DNA of 64,000 nucleotides, from positions 1,388,916 through 1,452,915 of the forward strand of contig NC_033635.1 in the NCBI RefSeq assembly GCF_001540865.1, written 5' to 3'. Below are positions 35,956 to 48,582 of the stretch, in pieces; within the stretch, counting starts at the first letter, position 1, and every line of letters starts with the position of its first letter. A model generated the notes under the pieces. The model was not told the origin of the DNA and made no database searches. It saw nothing but the letters and a program-made list of their open reading frames with translations. Origin of the DNA: Ananas comosus (lineage: Eukaryota; Streptophyta; Magnoliopsida; Poales; Bromeliaceae). The translations under genes and the position numbers were made by a program.

Positions 35956-36537
35956 GGGCTTTTTTCGAAAATAACCCTGTAAAATTTCGTATTTGCAAAA
36001 CTAATCCTGTGAAATTTTTATTTGTGAAACTAATCCTTCTCTCGCCACGTGGGCGCCACGTCAGGGGTTCCTCAAAAAGACAGTGAATCGTTCACCGTCT
36101 TTATAATTTTTGTTGTAAAAGCGGTGAATGGTTCACCGCTTTTAGAAGGCGGTAAACCATTCACCGCCTTTAGTGTAAAATTTTCCTTTCCGCCCTTTCC
36201 CCTTTTCGCCCTCTCAAGTCCGTCGTTTCTGTGCCCTCGAGAAGACGGGAAACGATTCACCGTCTTATCAAGGACACCATATTATGGACTTGAAAAGATT
36301 TGCGCAGAGTAGGAATTTGTACTAAAGACGGTGAATGGTTCATCGCCTTATGAAGACGGTGAACCATTCACCGTCTTCACAACAAAAATCAACGACGGTG
36401 AACGATTCACCGTTTTTTTGAGGAATTCCTGACGTGGCGCCCACGTGGTGAGATGAGGATTAGTTTCACAAATAAAAATTTCACAGGATTAGTTTGGCAA
36501 ATACAAAATTTTACAGAGTTATTTTCGAAAAAAGTCC
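35956..36537. mobile_element. Long-TIR foldback (MULE-like?) element with palindromic modules
   Basis: 582 bp flanked by an 8-bp duplication tcaaatgg at 35948-35955 and 36538-36545. The TIRs begin gggcttttttcgaaaataac and match the reverse complement of the other end for about 120 bp, through a gccacgtgggcgccacgtca segment. The interior has about seven copies of a ~24-bp palindrome of the form acggtgaa..g.ttcaccgt, near 36078, 36118, 36147, 36241, 36325, 36353 and 36392. The G-starting long TIR suggests a Mutator-like MITE, but an 8-bp rather than 9-bp TSD leaves the superfamily open. No coding capacity. Confidence 0.8.
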
Positions 36538-36545
36538 TCAAATGG

Positions 36546-37546
36546 ATCATTCCAAATTAATTCGTCATATCATAATTATACAAAATTATTTTTATTATTA
36601 TTTTTGAAAAATATATATATAAATGATTTGTTATTATTGATATGGTATAAGTGTGATATAGTAAATTTTTTTCATTTCATACATAAAAAAATTATTTTTA
36701 AATAAAATTTAGTATCAAGATGAAATTATTATATCTCTATTATAATATTAGCTTAAAACTTCGCCCTCCGAGAAAATTAGTAAAATAGTCACACTGCTTG
36801 GAAATTTATATTATTTGAGTGAGAGATGATTTATAAAAACTGTTCTAGGAAATATTTCACGTGAATTTTAAAACTATTTAAATACGGATGAAAATGCTCT
36901 CCACCACAGGATCCGGCCAAATTCGACCCGACCCGGCCCGAACGGCGGCTCCGACCTCCGTTACGGCCGTGATAACGGAAAGCCTCGCACTGGTCCCACC
37001 CGCTCCCAGATCTTTCCGCATATCTCGCCGAAATTTTGCATGGACCGCGGTGTATAGACCGAGGTCTTGGAATTGTCCGCCTCAAAAAATAGAATATAAG
37101 AAAAGTTTATTATGAATTGTTTATCATAATTTTAATTTGTAAAACTTAAACAGAAGAAACTGTTCCTATAAATGATGCATTCCTAATTAAAGCATCTTGT
37201 ATATCAATTTCGTTGTCCGATAAATATAAACACACTTCGGATTTTCAATTACGAAATCAATAAAAATACAATATATATTTCACTCTCAAACATTTAAATA
37301 AATATACTTTATGCCAAAAAAAAAATCACTAGTTAAATAGAATGTTTATTCTACAAACATAAGTGATCTTTGATGATCTAATTATCAAATTAAAAATCAG
37401 AGGTGGGATCTTACTTTTTGTAATAATTTGGTATGCTAAAATTTTGCACAAAGGAGAGCATGGTCTAATAGACCTTGGTGTAAGGAGAAAAAGAAAGTCT
37501 CTCCTTGGACCCACCGCGCTCACTTTTGGGCCCCACTCCTCTCGTC
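36546..37546. other. Intergenic / upstream of the WD40 gene
   Basis: AT-rich, with a GC-richer patch at 36900-37080. No supported gene. Confidence 0.5.
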
Positions 37547-37554
37547 TATAAATA
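37547..37554 (+). promoter_or_regulatory. Candidate TATA box of the WD40 gene
   Basis: tataaata is followed about 30 bp later by a pyrimidine-rich leader. An apparent non-coding first exon ends near 37701 (ttttcag|gtaatt). An intron then lies before the coding exon at 38031. Confidence 0.5.
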
Positions 37555-38030
37555 AATGTCTGTACGGATTCTCTCCGTTCAATCCTCGCTGCTTCGAGAG
37601 CTCATTCTAGGATCTCCTTCTCGATTCCACACTCACCGCCCACCCCCTCTTCTTCTTCGCCGCTCTCTTTATTTATCCTCGTTTACCTCTGGTGTTTTCA
37701 GGTAATTTTGCAGTTCCTCGCGCTATCTAATGATTCCTCGTACCTTTCTAAGTTTAGATGCGAGTTGTAGGGTTCGATTTGGCTTTATCTCCAATTTTCG
37801 CCAATTTTTTCCTCTTTTTTTGGCGAATTTCTTCTTATTTTTAACTCGATTATACTTGTTTCGCTATGACTTGTGCTTGCAATATGGGTATGATGTGTAT
37901 TTTGCTCTTTAGCTGTTGATCTGTTGATTTAATTTAGTTTGAATTGTCGGTTTTTTTTTTTTGGTAGATTAAGCTTTGTTTTACCATCCTCATCTATTGC
38001 TGATGAGGTTTGATTGTGAAGTGTAGTGCA

Positions 38031-41000
38031 ATGGCTGTTAATCTGAACGACGATTTGGAATTCGTTGATGATGACTACTTCGACATGTTCGAGTTTGAGG
38101 ATGAAGGGTTTGAGGTGAACCGACTGCGAAGGGAAGGCAACAGTGCCGGCCCGGATGATGTCGAGGATGCAGTATGATGCCTTTCGATTCATAAATTGGT
38201 CGACTTCCTCTGTTTCTGAAATAAAAGAGAGATCATTTTGGTGCTGTTAAATTGATGATACTGTGTTTTGTTACATAATTTAGAGCAAGCAAAAGAGTGA
38301 TACTTCGGCGCTGGAGTATAGAAAGGGGAAGGACATGCAGGGGATTCCCTGGGAGAGGTTGAATTATACGAGGGACAAGTACCGTGAGATGAGGTTGAAG
38401 CAGTACAAGAACTTCCAAAACCTCTCGAGACCCCACCATGGACTGGAGAAGGTGAGATCTTCTGTAGGAATCACCTTGTATGCCTACTGATTGTATCTCA
38501 GATGTATGCGTACTTCTTACATTACTTATCATGCTTATAGTTTCAAATTCTCTGTCTCGATTTAACTGCTTCGCGCTGAAATTATAAGACAATATGCTAA
38601 ACCTGCTATGACTTTTATATTCAGGAGTGCAAGCAAGTGAAGAGCGGAAGCAGGTTCTATGATTTTCAGTCCAATACAAGGCTTGTCAAGTCGACAATTG
38701 TGCATTTTCAGGTGCGAGTATGTTGAAGAATTCTGTTCCAGTGCATTCTAGTTAATAACTAGACGTGTAGCATCTGTGTGAGCGTATGAAATCAGAGCAT
38801 GGATACATAGAGTAATTTTGGTTGAGTAGAAGAGGAATTGCTTGATATATAGCAACCAATACAATTGGATGGATTGTCTCACTTGGCCACTGTCTACGTG
38901 GAATTTCTCTCATTTATTAATGATATGATTTTAGGGTTTGGTTGTAAGCGAGTTCATGATTAACTTAGCAGCAACTAGGTCATGAGTGTCATTTCAATAA
39001 TAATTTTTATTGCAATGTCCTCCCATCCATTATTACCCCTCTTATATCTTACACATACCACAGCGAAGAAGGTCATCCATTATGGTGTTCTTTGAGGTGT
39101 TACTTTTCTAGATCTGTAGGGTTATATTAGTCAGAAAATATATTTAGAGGAATTGGAAGGATATGGCCAATTCACAGTCGTCACAATTCTTACTTGGAAA
39201 AAGTTTTTTTCTTTTTTGCTCTTTTCACTTTTTGCATTAAAAATTTTTACTTTTGCAGGGTGTTTATGCTTCATTATTAGTTTTTATATGGGAATCTAAA
39301 TAGCTTTATCTTTCAGGCTTCTTATATTTTTAGAGAAGGTAAGGTCTTGATTATGTCGAGGATGCATATATAGTCATCACAGTTTTACCTTTCTCTTTAC
39401 TTGTTTTGTGTCACTGTCTCACTGAAGATATGTATTATATGTCATCGAATTCATATCCACCATTATCATTGGTACTTTCCAGTTTTGATAGTTGGGATTT
39501 GTGATATGTTCTGATGGCATTTCACCAAAACAATGTTTCGTTTTGTATAATATCATTTTTGTAGATTATCTATATTATCACTCAAAGTTTCTTTACAGTT
39601 CTTTTCTTCCTGAAGCTCGGAATCGGTATTATACTTTGGGTTTGAGCCTTCCTTTTTCCCTGTGTGCATTTTGTGTTTTTATTTGGTGGTAGTGCAATCT
39701 CTTTTTGAAGTTATACTAAATTTTAATTTAAAAGCACACTTGATGGTGTTTAAATTTTCTCTCTTTTGCTCTGTTCAACTGCAAGTAATATGGCTGTGCA
39801 GTATCTGTCTTCTGCTGTGCTTCTTTTGTTACTTTCCATTAATTATATTGGCTGCTAATTTTCAGCTGTTATATGTTCGCCGTTGTCATTCTGCACATTT
39901 TGGCAGACACTATGTATCCTTCAAGTTTTACTGGTCTTTTTATCCACGCATGGTGAAGTTTCTTTATAACAGTTCAGTGTGTCCTAGTGTTTTTCATTAC
40001 TATGAGGCCTCTCCTATGTCTTCATATAGACATATGTGCTGGGTGCAGATAGTTGTCTTTTTCACTTTGATTCTTAATGTTACTTCATGGGATTTCCTAG
40101 ACTATGCAGTTGATTTTTGCAGTTTATAGGGATTGTAATCTTCTTTCATGTAATTTTATAATTTACCCCTCCTTTGTAATTGTGGACTACCTTATAACAT
40201 GCTATCTCAGGCAGTAAAAGCAGGGTGGATGTGCTTTCTTGAGCAGCTGGCGCTATAAGAGCACTTTTTCTATATGGTATGACGGGATGTTTCATGATTA
40301 GCATGCCTCTTTTCAAAATCATGTCCCCGATTTTCGTGGCAGGTTTGGGACATGAAAGAGGCTAATTAATGATTTTTTTCCCAGCTTGGCTCGTAGATTT
40401 CATGTGTTTATGTCTGCTGCCTTGTTCTTTTAAGCTATTGATCCGGCAATACTTAGAAACTCTTACGATGTTTGTTTTGTAGGTTAATGTTAGATTTATT
40501 TTCCTTTATCTGCATGTTAAACCTGCATCAATACATTTTTCATGTGCATCTCTTGTGCTGCATATGTCCACAAATCATTGTAGGTTCTGATTTCATTTCC
40601 TGTGAGATTCAGTCAAAGGTTATTGATTTATCTTGCATTTGATTGCTTAAATTTGTTGAAATTGCTGTTGCATCAAACTTGTTGTAACAGGAGAGCCAGG
40701 ACACATTTTGATTTCTCATGATTTGTTTTCTGTTGCAGTTGCATATTAGATGTAGGCAGGAAAATTAGATATTAACAAGATCAGGCTTATCTACCTGATT
40801 TAACAGGTGTAGGCACTGACATGGTAGATTATCTTGTAACCTTGCAACATATAGAGAGACTATTGTTTTGTTCTATGCTGGAGTGGCCATACTTCGCATC
40901 TCCAAGTACTTTGTTTTTCCTTCAATTATGATTAATATGATTCGAGGGATAGAGAATGTCACACTTTATGTGACTGGCTATGGGTTTCTTCCACTTAGAG

Positions 41001-42551
41001 GATATAGGATGCCCTTTTATCTAGAGAAAACCTTTTTAACTGTCGGCAGACAGATTTCAGTCACTAGATTTACATTTACACTCTACGTTCATTTTCATCA
41101 TGTTGCACCATGCATGCTTTGTTATTTTCGGCTCTGACAGGAGACTTGATATTTGCAGCTGAGGAATCTACTGTGGGCAACCTCAAAGCATGATGTGTAC
41201 ACAGTGCAGAATTATTCAGTCATGCACTGGTCATCGCTGCTCCAAAGAGGCCAAGAAGTGCTAAATGTTGCGGGACAAATTGCCCCAACTCAGGTTACAT
41301 TTTTTTTATAGCTGAGAGTTCAATATTTGTAAAACTATTCTCTCTCTCAGTAATGATGAATATTTTAGTTGGCTATTACGCAGAAGTATCATGGATCTTC
41401 TCCCCGACCATTATCAAGGGTGCAGATCAGCACTATGGCTGTGAAGGATAACTTAATGGTGGCTGGTGGCTTCCAGGGTGAAGTCATATGCAAGGTATAA
41501 GCACTCAAATGTCTTGAGTAAAGTTAAGCATATGCATGATCCAGTCTCTCTAAACAGTCTCACTAAAAGGTTTATCTTGGACTCTCTCAGTATCTAAATC
41601 AATCTGGAGTGGCCTTCTGTACAAATTTAACTGACAGCGACAATGCCATCACCAATGCAGTTGATATATATCAGCCTTCAAAGTGAGCCATCACAGTTGC
41701 CACAATTTGTAAAAATTTTAGCAGAAAAATCATCATTTGACTATAATTTACCATGACTTCTCTCAGTGGCTCCACTCGAGTGATGACTGCTAACAACGAT
41801 AGCTATGTAAGGGTCTTTGATGTAGAGAGATTCGTTCTGCTAAACCGATTTCCTCACTCCTGGTCCGTCAATGTGAGTACCTTTTTTTTCTTTTTTTTGG
41901 TTACTTCTTTAGACTATGTTCAATTATCTTTCATTAATTGTAGCCTAACATAGAATACTTCTGAGCATCACAGAATACTTCAGTTAGTCCAGATGGCAAG
42001 CTTCTTGCTGTCCTTGGTGACAGTACAGAGTGTCTGGTAGCAGATCCTCAGACCGGGAAGGTACGTAATTTGCATAGTACTACTACTAGATTTTTCTTTG
42101 CTATATCAATGTATCCTTAGTTTCTTTCATTGAATAGGCAATTGGGAGCCTTAAGGGTCATTTTGATTACTCCTTTGCATCGGCGTGGCACCCTGATGGC
42201 CGCATCCTAGCGACTGGAAACCAAGACAAAACATGCCGATTGTGGGACATCAGAAACCCCTCGCAGTCTGTGGCTGTGCTCAAAGGTCGAATGGGAGCTA
42301 TAAGGGGACTTAAATTTTCGTCTGATGGTCGGTTTATGGCAATGGCTGAGCCAGCCGATTTTGTTCACATTTGTGATGCTACATCTGATTACTACTGCAC
42401 GCAAGAGATCGATCTCTTTGGGGAGATTGCTGGTATCTCTTTCAGCCTGGATAGTGAAGCGCTTTTCGTCGGAGTAGCCGACCGTACCTATGGGAGTCTA
42501 TTGGAGTTCAACCGGAGAAACCAATTCCATTTCCTGGACTCTTTCTTCTGA
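38031..42551 (+). CDS. WD40-repeat protein (plant homologue of the fission yeast C2A9.03 type)
   Basis: Nine coding exons: 38031-38171, 38284-38451, 38625-38711, 41159-41293, 41384-41494, 41591-41682, 41767-41872, 41974-42060 and 42138-42551. They give 446 aa with every junction in phase. The N-terminus is acidic (LNDDLEFVDDDYFDMFEFEDE). A conserved block follows (DMQGIPWERLNYTRDKYREM, HGLEKECKQVKSGSRFYDF). Next come WD repeats: LLWATSKHDVYTV, MVAGGFQGEVICK, MTANNDSYVRVFD, LLAVLGDSTECLVAD, ILATGNQDKTCRLWDIRNP and a degenerate last blade. The C-terminus LLEFNRRNQFHFLDSFF is typical of this conserved uncharacterised family. WD40 propellers serve as protein-interaction platforms, and no specific role is known to me. 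Intron 3 is long (2447 bp) and free of recognisable elements. A 5'-UTR intron precedes the coding region. Confidence 0.93.
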
Positions 42552-43567
42552 TGGTAGCAACTAAGTTGGTGATGGACTTGAAGTAGGTGTTTGTTGTGTA
42601 GTTTTCCGTTCTCGGGAATATTGTAAATTGAGGAGTGGCATTCATGCTGCTTCTGTACAGGAAGCGAGTGAGCGTCGAAAAGAACCTTTTTGTTACTTGT
42701 GCAGGGTTTGTTTGGGAACTCCCTCTATTTATTTTTCTGGTTTTTCATCTAAATTTTGTTTTTACTTTCTGCAAATAATAGCGCTGGCTTTTTGCGATTC
42801 GTAATTGTGTGTGCTGGTTTTCTGATGATAAGCTGATAACTGTATATATTTCCTCTCTTTTTTTTTTGAAAAAAAAAAGTTGCATTCGACCGTTTTATTT
42901 AATTAGTAGATGAACTCGGCTAAGACTTCGAGGAAAAAAGGAAAAAGGAAAAAAGAAAAAAAAGAAAAATGTGTTCGTTAATGGTTTTGGGACGTTGAGC
43001 GAGTTTAGTGTGGTGCTGATATTTCATAGTTCTGACCCGGTCTCTGCACTGTTTTTTTTTAATTTATTTTTATTTTATTTCGTGTTGGGTCGAGAAGTGA
43101 AATTGTTGACAAATTGGAATGATTTTTTCTCTTTATTCTTTTATAGCGGATTGTGGATGTTTATATATTTTCTTATCTCTGCCTTTTGCTGTATTCCTTT
43201 CAGCGGATTTAATTTCTAGCTTTTGTCTATCGCGCGTCTTCTCATTGGGAGCGCTCTTGGGTGGAGGCTGCGCGTCAAACCGGATCTATTCGCAACCCTC
43301 ATCGGATTCCGTTTACCCCAAGCAGGGATATTATTATTATTACAATAATAATCTAATCTGGGTACCTAGCTGACTGTAAATACGCATCGACCCTTCTTTA
43401 CCCGTGCTATCGCGGCCACCATCCTTCCCCCGTTCTAACAAACCCTTCTCTCATCTTCCATTCCCTCCTTTTAGATTTGAGATTTTAGGAAGAAGAAGAA
43501 GAAGAAGAAGAGAAGAGAAGAGAAGAGAAGAGAGGAGGGAGAAAGAGAGGGGGGAGAGGGGGTAACG
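42552..43567. other. Spacer between the WD40 gene and the eIF3i pseudogene
   Basis: WD40 3' region, then a purine-rich (GAA)n/(GAGAA)n leader at 43490-43560 directly before the eIF3i-type ATG. Confidence 0.5.
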
Positions 43568-46059
43568 ATGAGGCCGATATTGATGAAGGGGCATGAGCGG
43601 CCCCTGACGTTTCTGAGGTACAACAGGGAGGGGGATCTTCAGTGTTACGTATCTGGGACTCCTGAGGTGTGCAGATACGTCCTTCATTAGTTTTACCTTT
43701 TCGTATTTTCGATTTCAGTTTGTGTACGACATTCATGGACATCGTAGAGCTATCCTCATGAGTTAGTAGCTGCTTTATCCACCTTTTCACTCTCGTCACG
43801 TTCTGATGCGCAGACCGGAAAGCTTTTCAAGGAAGCAGGCAAGGATTCCGGCCATCAGAAAACAATAACTCCACTATCAAAATCTGGAGATGGTTCTCAT
43901 TTCCTCACAGGCTCCCTGGAGAAAACCGCGAAGGTGATATACTCTTTTTTTTTTTTTTCTTTTTTTGAGTAGCTATCTTAAGATTGCCTTACCACCAACT
44001 TAAAGTCTCTGTTGTTTTGATTCTTATTTGTTTCTTATTTATTCTGTTTAGCTGCGGGATGCGAGGACGCTGACTCTTCTGAAGACGTATGCGACTGAGC
44101 GCCCTGTCAATGCTGGAGCAATATCTCGCCTCCTTGATCATTTACGCACCCATACATTTTAACCTTGTTATTTTCTGCTTTGGAGCATTTGATTGTCACG
44201 CCAATCTTCTGTAAGATCTTTGTTGACAATTTAAGAATTACATGAGAATCAAACCAAATGAAAAAAAAAAAGAGAAATAGTTCAGTGTTGTTCTGTTTAA
44301 CTGATTGGTTGAAACATCCCTCGGAGATAGGCTTCATCAGTAAATGAATCATAAAAATTCATTCGTCTGGTTAAGAAAGGTTACGGTTCATCTTGATAAC
44401 ATAGCCTATTGACCGTGTGGAGTGAATTCGTGCATCTATATTCTGATTCATCTGGTTGCTCTCCGGAGCAAACAAAAGATGAAAAACTTTTAGTGTCTCT
44501 GTTGGGAGACCATGTGGCAACTTTTAAATGTCATTCAATTCTGCATGTTACGAATCTACTCCTTTATGGCTATGCAAGCCTGATATATTGCAGTTTTAAA
44601 TCAGCTTATTGCTCATGTGCGCTGCAAACTAGTATGTCATTTTGCTCAGCTGACCTCTCTTGTACGCATTGTTACTACTTTTTCACGTGAACCAAGTTCT
44701 CTATTATTTACCTCGGCTTCTTCTATAATTTTCTCTTATCTTGTGATTGGAGGTGGTCAAGAGGCCTCACATGTCACGTCAACTGATCGTCGTGCAGGTA
44801 AATTGGAGGCCAAGTTTTTTCACAAGGTGAGCCTTTTCTTCTTTCTTTCTTTTTTTCTCTCTTTATTTACATCTGTAGGATTTGCTTAAATCTTCAAGGT
44901 ATTGAGTCTCAACTTTCATGCATTTGAGAAAACATTGGAAAGTACACCTTGTGTTTTATGACTAAAACAGATCCTGCAAGAAGAAATTGGGCGTGTGAAG
45001 GGCCATTTTTGGACCAATAAATGCTTTGGCATTTAATCCTGATGCAAGAAGGTTCTTTCTCTCATTCTTTTCTTTGCTTATAGGAGATGTAATATAAATT
45101 TCTTCATCAACAAAAAGACTTGAATTTCTGAACGCATCATAACTATATATTTGTGTGTCAGTCTCTTTTGGCTACCAATGGATTCTGGTTTTGCATTAGT
45201 GGCTCAATGATTATAGCCAATTATATTGGCAATATACGCTATTCTGAGAATGTTTAAATACTTATGCGGACAATTGAGAATATGAGAGCTACTTGCCATT
45301 TTTCTTGTCAAAGTTTATTGTTTTGAGAGGGTTTATTGGCAATATTATGCTATTCAGTTTTAGTTATATTCCAAGGTGTCATTGATGTGGATTTTTGAGA
45401 TATTCTAAATTGGATTTTTCTTGCTTCTATATGTTTACTTGTCATGTAATGTTGTATGTCTTTCGACAGTTTTAGTGCGGCGGACTTTATTATAGCAAGC
45501 TGATATTATCATTCTGTGAACTTAGCTGTCATTTCTTGTGAAACTGAAGCTTTAAAAGTAGTAAGCAGGTTGATTTTGCCGTTGCTTATGTTTCTTCACA
45601 TTAACCTGTAGCCAATTTTATTGGCAATAAATGCTATTCTGATAAAGTTTTATAAGTCTTATGCTGACAATTGAGAATATGAGAGCTACTTCACCTTTTT
45701 CGCAAAGTTTCTGTAGTTTGAGATGATATAGTGCCTTTACTACATTATCAGTTTTAGTTATCTTGTTAGTTGTGAATGATAGGGATTTTTAAGATATCCT
45801 GAATTGGATTTTGAAAGCGCCAATATTTTTATTCACTTACCTTGTAATGCTGTTTTTTTTTTCCTTTTTCTTTTTCTGATTTTTCGCACCACAAGTTCTG
45901 TTGGTTGCTGAAATTTAGAGTGTTTCAATTTTATTTTTGTAGAATCCATTTTCTGCCTCTAACATTCCAATTCTTTTCGATAACTTTTCGAGTGGTGGCG
46001 AAGATGGTTATGTTCCGCTGCATTACTTTGACCCCGACTATTTCAACATCAAGATGTAG
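43568..46059 (+). pseudogene. TIF3I1: eIF3 subunit i (TIF3I1) pseudogene with large internal deletion
   Basis: Intron-containing remnant of the WD40 translation-initiation subunit eIF3i. Pieces: 43568-43666 (MRPILMKGHERPLTFLRYNR.. then a junction), 43814-43933 (TGKLFKEAGKDSGHQKTIT..), 44052-44141 (LRDARTLTLLKTYATERPVN..), about 44742-44826 (VIGGGQEASHV..STDRRAGK), 44971-45051 (ILQEEIGRVKGHF..) and about 45993-46059 (SGGEDGYV..FDPDYFNIKM-stop). Roughly 170-180 residues, several WD repeats between the first and later parts, are missing. Sequence matching the RIWDSE blade lies directly after GDL but in a shifted frame. A stop follows LLDH after six residues. An extra T after GHF breaks the frame. 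The last acceptor is poor. Introns are kept, so it arose by DNA duplication, not retrotransposition. A ~600-bp interruption at 44142-44741 has no proper donor. Confidence 0.85.
45214..45856 (+). repeat. Degenerate tandem duplication in the last intron of the eIF3i pseudogene
   Basis: About 250 bp starting tagccaattatattggcaa at 45214 recurs from 45609 (offset 395 bp). Shared blocks include gacaattgagaatatgagag and agttttagttat. Confidence 0.7.
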
Positions 46060-46288
46060 CTCTGGCTCACGATCCTTCTGACTTGCAGATGACATTTAGT
46101 CAATATTTTTCTCTGAATTTTGAATTGCAGCCTTTCCTTCAGGTGGAGTGAGAATGCAAATGACATTCTGTATTAGTTTTGCAGCAGCAAGCACTCAAGT
46201 GAAAATCGGTCGCTTTCGATGAACTTTTTGCCGCAATATTCTTATATTATGCATTAAGCCCTGTTCATTGGTCTTTGTTAAATATTGT
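46060..46288. other. Pseudogene 3' flank
   Basis: Nothing recognised. It ends in the left target duplication of the adjacent SINE. Confidence 0.5.
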
Positions 46289-46441
46289 CCATAACCGACT
46301 GTTTCTAGAGCAAGTGGCAAAGGATTTGGTGGTTGGTATCCGAGACCCAAGTTCGAATGCTAGTTGATTCACATTTTCAGCTAAGTTTATTTCTAAATGA
46401 CCATGCTACCTATCTCTCTCAAAAAAAAAAAAAAAAAAAAA
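46289..46441 (+). mobile_element. tRNA-derived SINE copy with perfect TSD
   Basis: The 12-bp duplication gttaaatattgt is present at 46277-46288 and 46442-46453. The element has the head ccataaccgactgtttctag, A-box-like agtggcaaaggatttgg, B-box-like acccaagttcgaatgc, and an internal ttcagctaagtttatttcta. The gctacctatctctctc tail ends in poly(A). A ~20-bp deletion removes the part just before the tail. Confidence 0.85.
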
Positions 46442-46453
46442 GTTAAATATTGT

Positions 46454-48582
46454 ACATGTAAAGAATTTGTAGTGAATTTTCATTGTGTATTTTGGTCATG
46501 TTGCTTCTCAAAATGTATTGCAAGTGCCTGCGATGAGTTTTTTATCCAGAAGGAACATCGACAAATTGCAGCATGCTACATAGGGAGTATTATTTTATTT
46601 TATTTTAGTTTATTTTTTATAACTTGTGTAGTTAAATTTTGTTTTTGCATGTGATTATACCAGTGACATAATTTCCCTCAGTGTGAGGATGTAATTAACA
46701 TGGAATTAGCTTTATTTTCTTCTTTCTATTAAACTCGCTGTACACGAGTAAGATGATGGTAAACATTCGCAAAGAAGATCTCAATGGCAAAGCAATTCCT
46801 AGTCATGCTTCTAAAGATTTTAAATACAGGTGCTTAGCTTATAAATGTACATGTAAAGCTTGTAAAATCACTCTGAATCCAATTTTTTGGATGCTTCCTC
46901 GTGAATCAGGCCGATTCTACAGCCTCAAATGTTTTTTTTTTTTTTTTTTTTAAAGAAGTGTGAACTATATAAAGTTCTTAAGCATGAACCAATTTAATGA
47001 GTGGCCTTGTTTATAATTTTATAAGAGTTAATTAAATACAAATGTAATCTACAAAAAAATGCTAAACAAACTTTGAGTTGCCTTGTTTATAATTTATAAA
47101 AAAAAAAAAGAAAAGCAATGTTATACTTCACGTACAAGGGACTATAAAGAGTTAGTTAAATACAAATGCTATTTATAAAAAGATGTGCTAAACCAACTTT
47201 GTAAATTGTAATGTACGATTTTGGATTGTACTTTCTTCCTAATACGTTGTAACTAACATTGTTCATGCACCACGTGGCGCGTAACCATTGGATCCGCCGC
47301 TTTGTACGGCGTCCGCATGCGACTCCCTCGGTGCGAAATCCGCGCGACCCCTCGCACGCCGTCCGTTGCGCCGTGTAACTGGGCAGAGATTTTGCGCATC
47401 GATCCTGACCGTAGGAAAAAGATCGGACGGATCCGAGAGCATTAGGGAGTTGGGATCACAATCCGCCATTATTGGTCCACTTTGGTCCATGAAATTTTTA
47501 AGGTAATAATAATAATAGTAATTAAAAATAAAAACCTTGACTAGTTCCTCTAATCATTGTTACAGGTATTGATTCCCAAAAATTATAACTTAAAACCTTT
47601 ATTGTACTGAAAAAAAAATTAAATTAAATATTTTAGGCCTCTCTTAGGATGATTTTTTTTAAGCATGTGGAGAACTACTTTGTGTTTTGTTAAACAATCT
47701 TGAATCCAAGCCGAACTCAACAAAAGATCGATTCAATTGAGGGAGTCGATCACAAGCGGTTCAAATCAACAAGAACCTTTGGTTTTATTTTTCTCGGGAC
47801 GGATCAAATATACCGTGGTGAGCTTATCGCAAAGTTTTATTAATTAGAATGAACTATTAAACTTCATTTTATGTTCATACCTCACAAGATGTGCTATGCT
47901 AACTACTTTTGTATGTGCTCTCTCTTGTACTATTGTTTATGTTTAAGTTTTTAATATTACAAATTAGCAATAATTGGCGCGCCTCAACATTATAGATTTG
48001 AATATAAATAACCTTAAACTATAAAAACTCATAATAAAATGAAGCGGATAACGGTTGGCATGCCTTTGTCATCATTCGAGCTACTTCATTATCTCTCACA
48101 GTGCATTCAAATAATGAATTCAAATTCTTTTTCTTTTCTTTTTTTCGCTAACACAGGAATATGAACACTTGCTTACATCGACTAATGTATTAAAAATGCA
48201 AATGATTGGACCATACACGCCATTGAACATAAACAAATTAAAGACTCAAAGAGATAAGCATGCTTTGATTTATTTAAAATTTTTTTTTCCCTCTTCTCAA
48301 AAGTGTATATTTTTTTAATTAGAGGATTATGTTGGTTAGCAAACGCCATTGCTATTGGATGCGGTTTCCAGAGAAATCCAATTAAATGGTAGCCACAATT
48401 TTTTGATTTTTTAATGGTCTAATGGGTTGATTGGGTTTTTTTCTTTTTTTTCTTTTTTTTTTGAGGAAAAATAATCCCTTCTTCTTTGTAACTTGGTACG
48501 GTAGTTTCCTTTTGTTTTTGTTTGTTTTTGAAACTATAATTTATTAAAGGTCACTGTCATGGACTAGTAGAATACACAAACA
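46454..48582. other. Intergenic DNA, no gene seen
   Basis: AT-rich except a GC-rich patch at about 47270-47480. That patch begins with a G-box core in caccacgtggcg and looks promoter- or exon-like, but I cannot assign it. Confidence 0.5.

Noticed and set aside
47270..47480. GC-rich patch as an exon or small gene
   Set aside because: Frames on both strands are short and unrecognised. It could be promoter sequence, so no gene is called.
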